Assembly: GCA_009746045.1 (NCBI GenBank)
Contig: RPFO01000766.1
Span: forward strand, 163,501-227,500
Direction: 5' to 3'
From: Mesostigma viride
Lineage: Eukaryota; Streptophyta; Mesostigmatophyceae; Mesostigmatales; Mesostigmataceae
DNA: 64,000 bases
This document shows positions 46,029-55,826 of the stretch, in pieces. Under the pieces are notes generated by a model that saw only the letters and a program-made list of their open reading frames with translations, had not been told where the DNA came from and ran no database searches. The position numbers and the translations under genes were made by a program. Position 1 is the stretch's first letter; each line of letters starts with the position of its first letter.

Positions 46029-47150
46029 TCACCAAAATTCATGAAGAAGGGACTGCAGTCACTATACAACATGACAGAGAGCGTGTGGTCAGCAAGCATA
46101 GACTCAAGCTTTATTACCCACCACTGGCAGACGTGTCAGGGGTAGAATTCTTGGACATGGATTCAGAGCAGGAGTCTGGTGGATTGATCTCACCCAATGA
46201 ATTGGCTAAGGACGTCATTGATGCAAGCACTAGTACCACAGTAGAAGCTCCTGTGTTCCTCAGTAGTGCAGCCCCACTACAACCCAATAGTCCACCTGGG
46301 CAGGAGGACGGTGCACAGGGTGAGCAGCAGGTAGCACCTCCCTCACACCTGGAGGAGTCACAAAAAGAGCAGATCCTGTCGTTCCCAGGAAGTCATTTGC
46401 TGAGATTCTTAAGGCCTTGCACAAGGCACACAACACTAAAGCAGTTGTGGCAACAGGTACAGCACAGGTCAATGCTGTAGGGGATGCAGGTCAAGATCCT
46501 AGTATTTTGGCTGTAGACACCCAAGCACAGGTGAGTATCATCAGTGCAGAAGCTGTATCTGGTCTGAAAATGAAGGCCTCACCATGGGCTAGAGTGTCAG
46601 ATTTTTCAGGCAAAACCAAAATGCAGGTCAAAGGTCAGGTGAGCATTCAAATCTTGGGTATGCCCACTCCATTTCAGGTGGTTGAGGGCTACTCAGGGAA
46701 TGCCCTGTTAGGGGAACCTTTTGTATCTTACCCTGGTGTTGTCATCTCAGCTGGGAGGTTGAGTGTGGCAGGGGTAGGACAGGTGCCTCTAGATCATTTT
46801 AAAATCCCTTTGAGCCAGATTAGCACTGGGTTGGATGCTGCCATCAATGCAGTTAAGCCCAAGTACCTCCCAGGTCAGGAACCGTGTGTGGAGGACCTCA
46901 TACACTCTCAAAAGCTACACCCTTCAGCGTTTGGGCTTGGTAGATGGGATGTTGCATCCATGTCTCCCCTGTCCTATGATGATATTGTACGGGACTGCCA
47001 GACGCAGATTGGGTTTCTTAAGTGGCTTGAGGCTTTTACCAAAGCCAGGGAGGAGTGGGTTGTTCCAGATGCACGTAGTCCCACACACACACCACCTGTG
47101 ACTCCTCTTGATGCTATGCCAGCTGGGCCAAGAAGCTAAGGTTAAAGTTT

Positions 47151-48542
47151 GTGTGCAAGCATAAACCTCAGGCTGATGGGGGACCACCCATTTTCCATGC
47201 TAGGCCATGTGTTACTGAGTTCAGGGGCTCTACAGAGCTGACAGAGGCTGAGCTTTATACTCCTGGTATTCAGCAAACGTCTCTCAAGGTGTTGCTTTCC
47301 TTGTTTTTGCATCAGCTTAATACAGGGAAGGATTATGTGTGTAAAGCCACAGATATCAAAAGAGCCTTTCTAAAGGGGGACCCTGCCATAGCACAGCAGG
47401 TCTGGAGAGGTCAGGTATACGTGGTGAATACTCCTAAGGTGTGGCACAGGGATATTGTTCAACCCTTGTTGAGGCCAAACCTGGGGGTTGAAGGGTTGCA
47501 GTCAGCTCCAAAAATTTTTAGGCTGTCTGCACAGGAGGTATTCATGAAGCTAGGGGCCACCTATGATGACATTGACCCTTGCCTGTTTGTCATCCCACAC
47601 CCTGATGGAATGATGATGTTTGTCTGGCATGGGGATGATCAGTTAATCTCAGGTCCTAGAGCTGCAGTGGATGCTTTCATAGCTCAGGTGTCTGCCAGTT
47701 TTGAGATTGGCAAGCAGCTAGAGCTGGGCAAGGAGCCAGTCAAGTTCTGTGGCATGATGCTTGAGTTGCTGCAGCAGCAGGGCAGCTGGGTTTGTTCCAT
47801 GCAGGCCTCTGCTGAATACATTAAGTCTTGTCTGGATGTCCTGCCTGTTCACATCACCCCTGACATGTGCCCTACCATTAGAGGCAAGCTTGGTTGGCTA
47901 TGTGCTACATGTGCACCCCACCTGGCTTTTGTGAGCAGGGTAGATGATGAGGTACTACAGGAGGTAGGAGCACGGGCAATCAAGCAGTTGTTGCATGATG
48001 GTCCACCTTTGATGCTTCACTCACTGGACCTGTTTACTCCCATTCACATCACGTGCATGATGGATAGTTCAATGGAGTCCAGGGTAGTTACCAAGGTTCA
48101 AGCCAGAGAGGCTGGATTGTTTTTCCTGCATAACCAAGGTGGGAAGAAGTCACTAGTCTCCTGGTTCAGTAGATTGCACAAGAGGAAAGCTGTGAGTAGC
48201 AATGTAGCTGAATGCAGGGCTGTGGTATCTTCTGTCTTGCATGCAAGGTATCTCAATCACTTGCTGGTCTGGCTTCAACACCAGGCTGGTAGCTCTGCAG
48301 GAGTGAAAGCACATTTGCTGACTGACTCTCAATCTATCATCTCTTTCCTTGCCAATCCTTTGGCTGTACACTCGGACCTGGATTGGATTGTGCTAAAACA
48401 GGAATGCAAGTACCTGGAGTCTAAAGCCCACGTCAGGGACAAAGACAATGCTGCAGATGCACTGACCAAGGTGCCACAAGCAGCAGGACCACAATACCAG
48501 GTCTTGTATGGGTTGATGAACCCTGGTTACAGTCTGAAGTGA
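47151..48542 (+). pseudogene. Reverse transcriptase and RNase H region of the Copia-like element
   Basis: KATDIKRAFLKGD and FVWHGDDQLISGP correspond to the Copia RT core motifs. GKLGWLCATCAPHLAFVSR and the C-terminal stretches LLTDSQSIISF and NAADALTK correspond to the Copia RNase H and its end. The superfamily call rests mainly on this part. Confidence 0.88.
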
Positions 48543-48925
48543 CTGGCACATTGTACATGTTAGCCCATGACCCCCTGCCTAATACTGCAGCTGAAAGGCT
48601 GCAGTGGCAGCTGGGTAGTTTTCTGACAGTGAGAAGCACTGGTCTAGAAAGTTGGGACATGATGAATGTGTTATTTATTGAATAAAATTTTGTGAGACAC
48701 TTGTTTGGATGACCATGACATGCTGGGGCCTGGAGCACCCATCTCACTCAGTTAAGAAACCATGCTTGAGACATGGGGCCTTTTTAATGCATCTCTTGTA
48801 CATGTGTGAGGTGACCTTTGGGTCCTAGTAGGTTATCTGACAGTTTTTTAAGGCATTGGGAATGGCTGCGTCCATTTGATGGCTATGTGTGTTTCTGTTG
48901 AAACCCAAAGAAAACTTAAAGTGGG

Positions 48926-49303
48926 AGTTAGTCTAAGTCTCCCGCCTGTAGCCTAAGTGGACACGTGCCAGCACCGCCGGCGCCCAATTGGGTACTGGGA
49001 CGGTGCTGGACTAGAGCAGTCATGGCATGGACACGTGGCTATACTCAGTATGTGATGAGCCGGTACCTCAGTACCGGGACTGTAGTTGTCATGTTAGGAC
49101 TGACTAGATCAGGTTGTAACTGATAGGCTAGTCCGTCCAGGATCAGTAAGTTAGTTTAACTTACGCAAAGTCTGGCCAGCCATCGTTGACGGCTGGCCAG
49201 CAGTATATGTGCCATTCTATCCTAATGCCAAGGTGTCTCGTCGTTCACGCACACACACGCCATTTGGCAGTGCCCGAGCATTCCAGCTTTGTGTTGCATA
49301 ACT
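48926..49303 (+). repeat. 3' LTR of the Copia-like element
   Basis: A 378-bp copy of the 5' LTR with the same AGTTA and TAACT tips. It is preceded by a purine-rich stretch (about 48,904-48,925) in the expected place for the polypurine tract. Confidence 0.93.
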
Positions 49304-50440
49304 ATGATGACCCCATGGGAGCCTGAATCCTCATCATTTACTATTCCTTGACATCCATGTACGTGGACGGGCCATGATGACACCATGGGAGCCTGAATCC
49401 TCATCATTAAATACATAAATGCCATCCATGTACGTAGACGGGCCATGATGACACCCTGGGAGCCTAAATCCTCATCATTAATTACAAAATCGCCATCCAT
49501 GTACGTAGACGGGCCATGATGACACCATGGGAGCCTGAATCCTCATCATTTACTATTCCTTGACATCCATGTACGTACACGGGCCATGATGACACCATGG
49601 GAGCCTGAATCCTCATCATTTTTTTTCTTTGACATCCATGTACATACGTAGGCCAGCCATGATGACACCAATGGAGCCTGAATCCTCATCATTAATTACA
49701 TACATGCCATCCATGTACGTAGACGGGCCATGATGACACCAATGGAGCCTGAATCCTCATCATTAATTACATAAATGCCAACCATGTACATACACGGGCA
49801 ATGATGACACCATGGGAGCCTGAATCCTCATCGTTATTTTTTTCTTTGACATCCATGTACATACGTAGGCCAGCCATGATGACACCAATGGAGCCTGAAT
49901 CCTCATCATTAATTACATACATGCCATCCATGTACGTAGGCCAGCCATGATGACACCATGGGAGCCTGAATCCTCATCATTTACTATTCCTTGACATCCA
50001 TGTACGTAGGCCAGCCATGATGACACCAATGGACTCAGCCTGAATCCTCATCATTTTTTTTATGAGAGGATTCAGGTTACATAAATGCCAACCATGTAGG
50101 TAGACAAGCCATGATGACACCATGGGAGCCTGAATCCTCATCATTAATTACATAAATGCCATCCATGTACGTAGACGGGCCATGATGACCCCATGCCAGG
50201 AGCCTAAATCCTCATCATTAACTACATAAATGCCATCCATGTACGTAGACGGGCCATGATGACCCCATGCCAGGAGCCTAAATCCTCATCATTAATTACA
50301 AAATCGCCATCCATGTACGTAGACAAGCCATGATGACACCATGGGAGCCTGAATCCTCATCATTAATTACATACATGCCATCCATGTACGTAGACAAGCC
50401 ATGATGACCAAATGGGAGCCTGAATCCTCATCATTAGTTA

Positions 50441-50480
50441 CATAAATGGATGGCATGTATGTAATTACATAATGATGAGG
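50441..50480. other. Orientation switch of the satellite
   Basis: Plus-orientation units end with TTAGTTACATAAATGGA and immediately continue as minus-orientation units beginning with GGCATGTATGTAATTACA. The junction is a quasi-palindrome inside the linker, as expected of an inversion or fold-back event. Confidence 0.85.
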
Positions 50481-52862
50481 AATCAGGCTCCCATGGTGTC
50501 ATCATGGCCCGTCTACGTACATGGATGGCATTTATGTAATTAATGATGAGGATTCAGGCTCCCATGGTGTCATCATGGCCTGTCTACGTACATGGATGTC
50601 TCAGAAAAAAAATGATGAGGATTCAGGCTCCCATGGTGTCATCATGGCTGGCCTACGTACATGGATGTCAAAGAAAAAAAAATGATCAGGATTCAGGCTC
50701 CCGTGGTGTCATTATGGCCCGTCTACGTGTTGTTGGCATGTATGAAATTAATGATGAGGATTCAGGCTCCCATGGTGTCATCATGGCTGGCCTACGTACA
50801 TGGATGTCAAAGAAAAAAAAATGATCAGGATTCAGGCTCCCATGGTGTCATCATGGCTGGCCTACGTACATGGTTGGCATTTATGTAATTAATGATGAGG
50901 ATTCAGGCTCCATTGGTGTCATCATGGCTGGCCTACGTATGTACATGGATGTCAAAGAAAAAAAAATGATGAGGATTCAGGCTCCCATGGTGTCATCATG
51001 GCTGGCCTACCTACATGGTTGGCATTTATGTAATTAATGATGAGGATTCAGGCTCCCATGGTGTCATCATGGCTTGTCTACGTACATGGATGGCATGTAT
51101 GTAATTAATGATGAGGATTCAGGCTCCATTGGTGTCATCATGGCCCGTCTACGTACATGGATGGCATGTATGTAATTAATGATGAGGATTCAGGCTCCAT
51201 TGGTGTCATCATGGCTGGCCTACGTACATGGATGTCTCATAAACAAAATGATGAGGATTCAGGCTCCCATGGTGTCATCATGGCCCGTCTACGTACATGA
51301 ATGGCATTTATGTAATTAATGATGAGGATTCAGGCTCCCATGGTGTCATCATGGCTGGCCTACGTACATGGATGGCATGTATGTAATTAATGATGAGGAT
51401 TCAGGCTCCATTGGTGTCATCATGGCTGGCCTACGTACATGGATGTCTCATAAACAAAATGATCAGGATTCAGGCTCCCATGGTGTCATCATGGCTGGCC
51501 TACGTACATGGTTGGCATTTATGTAATTAATGATGAGGATTCAGGCTCCATTGGTGTCATCATGGCTGGCCTACGTATGTACATGGATGTCAAAGAAAAA
51601 AAAATGATGAGGATTCAGGCTCCCATGGTGTCATCATGGCTTGTCTACGTACATGGATGGCATGTATGTAATTAATGATGAGGATTCAGGCTCCATTGGT
51701 GTCATCATGGCCCGTCTACGTACATGGATGGCATGTATGTAATTAATGATGAGGATTCAGGCTCCATTGGTGTCATCATGGCTGGCCTACGTACATGGAT
51801 GTCTCATAAACAAAATGATGAGGATTCAGGCTCCCATGGTGTCATCATGGCCCGTCTACGTACATGAATGGCATTTATGTAATTAATGATGAGGATTCAG
51901 GCTCCCATGGTGTCATCATGGCTGGCCTACGTACATGGATGGCATGTATGTAATTAATGATGAGGATTCAGGCTCCATTGGTGTCATCATGGCTGGCCTA
52001 CGTGCATGGATGTCTCATAAACAAAATGATGAGGATTCAGGCTCCCATGGTGTCATCATGGCCCGTCTACGTACATGAATGGCATTTATGTAATTAATGA
52101 TGAGGATTCAGGCTCCCATGGTGTCATCATTGCCCGTGTACGTACATGGATGGCATTTATGTATATAATGATGAGGATTCAGGCTCCATTGGTGTCATCA
52201 TTGCCCGTGTACGTACATGAATGGCATTTATGTAATTAATGATGAGGATTCAGGCTCCCATGGTGTCATCATGGCCCGTCTACGTACATGGATGGCATGT
52301 ATGTAATTAATGATGAGGATTCAGGCTCCATTGGTGTCATCATGGCTGGCCTACGTACATGGATGTCTCATAAACAAAATGATGAGGATTCAGGCTCCCA
52401 TGGTGTCATCATGGCCCGTCTACGTACATGAATGGCATTTATGTAATTAATGATGAGGATTCAGGCTACCATGGTGTCATCATGGCTGGCCTACGTACAT
52501 GGATGGCATGTATGTAATTAATGATGAGGATTCAGGCTCCATTGGGGTCATCATGGCTGGCCTACGTACATTGATGTCAAGGAATAGTAAATGATGAGGA
52601 TTCAGGCTCCATTGGGGTCATCATGGCTGGCCTACGTACATGGATGTCAAGGAATAGTAAATGATGAGGATTCAGGCTCCCATGGTGTCATCATGGCTGG
52701 CCTACGTACATGGATGGCATGTATGTAATTAATGATGAGGATTCAGGCTCCATTGGTGTCATCATGGCTGGCCTACGTACATGGATGTCTCATAAACAAA
52801 ATGATGAGGATTCAGGCTCCCATGGTGTCATCATGGCCCGTCTACGTACATGAATGGCATTA

Positions 52863-54450
52863 CAAGGCAGGCGCCTCAGTCCGTAGCATCATAAAACATC
52901 ATAAATGATCAAACATGCATTATTTCATCAATTCCAGCATACAGAACATCCATAACAGCGATTAAACATAGGTAGCCATGCACAGTTTTTCTCACATGTC
53001 AGTGCTAGACTAAATAAGTAAAAGTAAGCCTAGATCATTGGAAATGCTAACTGGAGCTCCTTATATGCTGGGCTTCATCATTTCAGCTGTTAGCTGGCTA
53101 CGGGGCGACATGCGGCACTAAGTGGCATTACAATGGTATGAGGCGTGCACAATGGTGCTTTTGAATGGCCGGGTAATGCTCAAAATGATCACTAACACAC
53201 AGCTTAAACTATGCTTCATGTTGTTCTAAAGAAAACGTCACCATGTGGTGGCTACCAAGCTCTACTAGCAGGTATACCACTGTGCCAAGGCCCAAATGCA
53301 CGTGTGCAAGGGGCTACGTAGCCCATGCATCCACAACATAAAAAATGACCTCCATATGCTTGCCTGAGATGAAATGACACAGAGACAACTCATGGACCTT
53401 CTTTTGAATGCAAGCAGGGCACTGGGACCTCCACAGGTGTTACATGAAGACAGATGGGGTGACTGCACAACAGCCATACTAACAAAGCTAAAAGGCTAAC
53501 CAAAAACAGGCCAGGATACCATCTATTCTTAAGGATTTAGGCTATAGAAACCATCATGATACCATATAGAACTTATTTACATGTAACATCAATCATTATT
53601 CTAGTATATTTGGTGCAGACGCAGCCAATCATGCACAAAACTGATGAAAATCTGACCGTAATGGCTGTGCGCAACCACCACCACAAACAATTACAGAAAA
53701 GTAGTAACGAAGCAAATTTGACATCCCAAACCTTCAACAATGAGTCCGAGATTACTTACCGAGTGATACGACGACTTTATCTTGTCGACGGTAACCGCAG
53801 GGACACTAAACTACGCCAGGTCGAAACCGCAAAAAAAAAGGCTCAAGGACAGCTAGCAAGCTGACGACAGGGCCGATGCGTCAAGACTTTCCTGGCCCAC
53901 GACACTAATGAAATATTCGAAATACATCGTAACAAATTTACTCGATGCGAAATATTCAATTATAAAGCCGCCGATAACAAGTGCTAGCTTCATTGTCACT
54001 CCCGTCACAATAAACACGCGTTGACGCAGTAAAACCCAGACCGAGATGATTGCGCACCTCAGTAAATGTTGCGCGACTGCGGCTACAGCATCTTTACAAC
54101 GCACAAATAATGCCTACAAAATTTGGAACGAATCCATGCATCGATGCTCCTACACCAATCAGTTTTCTGCACCGCCATAGCCTCGAATATGCATGTTCGT
54201 AATTATTTTACATTCACTTTCGTCCCGGTGGACCTGGGTACCCCCTGTACTGTAACCGTTAATTAGTCCCTGTAGTCTTGGTCGAAACATAGTGATGTCC
54301 GGTATCAGGGCGTAGAGCACATCTAGCTCTAGCAGCAGACCTAAAAATATCGCGGAAATGTCTACTGGCATTCGCGCCGCGCCGCTTCCCATCTCGCGCC
54401 TATTTGTAGCCCAGTAGTTACTAATCCTGCGATCATGATGGAATATACAT
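52863..54450. mobile_element. Diverged second copy of the piggyBac-like family
   Basis: Blocks matching 19,330-20,900 occur in the same order at a constant offset of about 33,535: TGTGCCAAGGCCCAAA (53,281), AGGTCGAAACCGCA (53,819) and TGCACCGCCATAGCC (54,169), plus surrounding similarity. The left tip seems lost where it meets the satellite, and no TTAA-flanked right tip is evident. A mostly A/T-rich, non-coding relic. Confidence 0.7.
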
Positions 54451-54521
54451 GTAGTGATACTAATCGATACATGTAGTACACATGGTTGGCGCACAGAATG
54501 TTGTACAACCTGCCCTACATG

Positions 54522-54875
54522 TGTGGAGGATATGTGCGTACGTACGACGAATCATGTGAAACGACTGGTCCAACCTGAAAAATTTTAAATTTTTGCCGTG
54601 TCCAGTAACGGTCCTAGGTTGCACCCGCGGGACGTTCCGGCAGCTGTACAGAATAGATCAGAAAGATACGCCGCGGAATGACGCCAGTGCCCGGCAAATG
54701 TGAGTCGGGAACTGAACAGTCACTACACACGTCGAAAATCTATTGCTCCACCCCCCCCAAAAAAGCGTTCCGGAACTGTTCGAAGCGAATAGCACTGACA
54801 GGATTCGAAGGGTGGTTTGTTTGGGTTAGGACAGATTTGTCCATTTAGGACAGTCCTGCAGCCAAAGCGTGAAAA
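54522..54875 (+). repeat. Left terminal inverted repeat
   Basis: Pairs with 62,985-63,410. Shared words include GTACGACGAATCATGTG, ACCCGCGGGACGTTCCG, CGGAACTG and TTTGTTTGGGTTAGGACAG. The inner end repeats the AGGACAG word, which could pair locally. Confidence 0.88.
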
Positions 54876-55298
54876 CATTAGCTTATTGGTGCCTTACGCA
54901 TGCTTGCTTCTGCATGATAATTTTTTGAATGGGATTCAACTGTTTTTATGTGTATATAACTGCCGTCTTGTTTCACGTGTATGTATGTGAATACACAAAT
55001 GTTCTCAGCATTGAGTTATGCACAATGCACATCAATTAATTTAGTTTAAAGGAATTAGTAATCATGTAGACTGCGTCACGTGAGCATAGATTAAGTGAGA
55101 CAACTATTCCTTGACGCAAGGCGGTCCAACGTCGTGTAAGTACAAGCCGTTACTAGTTGTATGAGAAATAAATCGTTGTCCTGATTAGCCAAGATGTTGC
55201 ACTACCACAATACCCATGATGTTGCTCTTAATAATAATGCCATGTCCTATAATGCATGAATGGGCGGTGATCTAAGCATGTCATAAAACATCCTATTC

Positions 55299-55735
55299 CA
55301 GCGGGCAGCGGGCAGCGGGCAGCGCGCAGCGCGCAGCGGGCAGCGGGCAGCGGGCAGCGGGCAGCGGGCAGCGCGCAGCGGGCAGCGGGCAGCGGGCAGC
55401 GGGCTGCGGGCAGCGGGCAGCGGGCAGCGGGCAGCGGGCAGCGGGCATCGGGCATCGGGCATCGGGCAGCGGGCAGCGGGCAGCGGGCAGCGGGCAGCGG
55501 GCAGCGGGCTGCGGGCAGCGGGCTGCGGGCAGCGGGCAGCGGGCAGCGGGCAGCGGGCTGCGGGCAGCGGGCTGCGGGCAGCGGGCAGCGGGCAGCGGGC
55601 AGCGGGCAGCGGGTAGCGGGCAGCGGGCAGCGGGCAGCGGGCAGCGGGCAGCGGGCAGCGGGCAGCGGGCAGCGGGCAGCGGGCAGCGGGCAGCGGGCAG
55701 CGGGCAGCGGGCAGCGGGCAGCGGGCAGCGGGGCA
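55299..55735. repeat. (GGGCAGC)n heptamer minisatellite
   Basis: About 62 units, mostly GGGCAGC with GCGCAGC, GGGCTGC and GGGCATC variants clustered in runs. It lies between the left terminal repeat and the 3' end of the minus-strand gene. The long Ala/Arg/Cys/Pro frames are artefacts. Confidence 0.96.
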
Positions 55736-55826
55736 AAGTACTGCCAAAAAAAGGGACCCTGCTTTGGGCTGGGCGGAGCCAGCGGGTTACTCTAGTAATA
55801 ATTAGTCACAAGGTCCTGTTGGGACG

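Larger units (their letters stand above)
41789..49303 (+). mobile_element. Copia-like LTR retrotransposon (broken)
   Basis: Two 378-bp LTRs (41,789-42,166 and 48,926-49,303), identical by eye, begin AGTTAGTC and end CATAACT rather than TG...CA. ATGAT is duplicated at 41,784-41,788 and 49,304-49,308. Parts in order: a charged coiled-coil protein and gag-like region (about 42,270-44,700) with a zinc-knuckle region (about 44,810-45,180), an integrase (about 45,250-46,030), a protease-like stretch (about 46,420-47,140) and a Copia-type reverse transcriptase with RNase H (about 47,150-48,540). The coding capacity is interrupted in about half a dozen places, so the copy looks broken. The identical LTRs point to a very recent insertion into the satellite. 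Confidence 0.92.
28215..52862. repeat. 71-bp satellite array with higher-order structure
   Basis: The core of each unit is GATGACACCATGGGAGCC, then TGAATCCTCATCATT, a variable linker, and CATCCATGTACGTAGACGGGC. Linker variants include TAATTACATAAATGC, TACTATTCCTTGA, a T run with CTTTGA, and TATATACAAAAATGC. The variants recur in the same order about every 1.5 kb: the rare TTTATGAGAGGATTCAGG variant is near 30,370, 31,881, 37,873, 39,378 and 40,882. Units run on the plus strand to about 50,440 and on the minus strand from there to 52,862. Four mobile elements interrupt it. Short frames inside are repeat artefacts. Confidence 0.97.

Noticed and set aside
28215-52862. CRISPR array
   Set aside because: Units are near-identical over almost their whole length with no unique spacers, the context is eukaryotic and no cas genes are present. 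It is a satellite.
28642-52862. Recurrent 60-90-codon frames such as MMTPWEPESSSLITY
   Set aside because: All fall in the 71-bp satellite and follow its periodicity; they are repeat artefacts.
55247-55747. Long Ala/Arg/Cys/Pro frames
   Set aside because: Translations of the GGGCAGC minisatellite in several frames.
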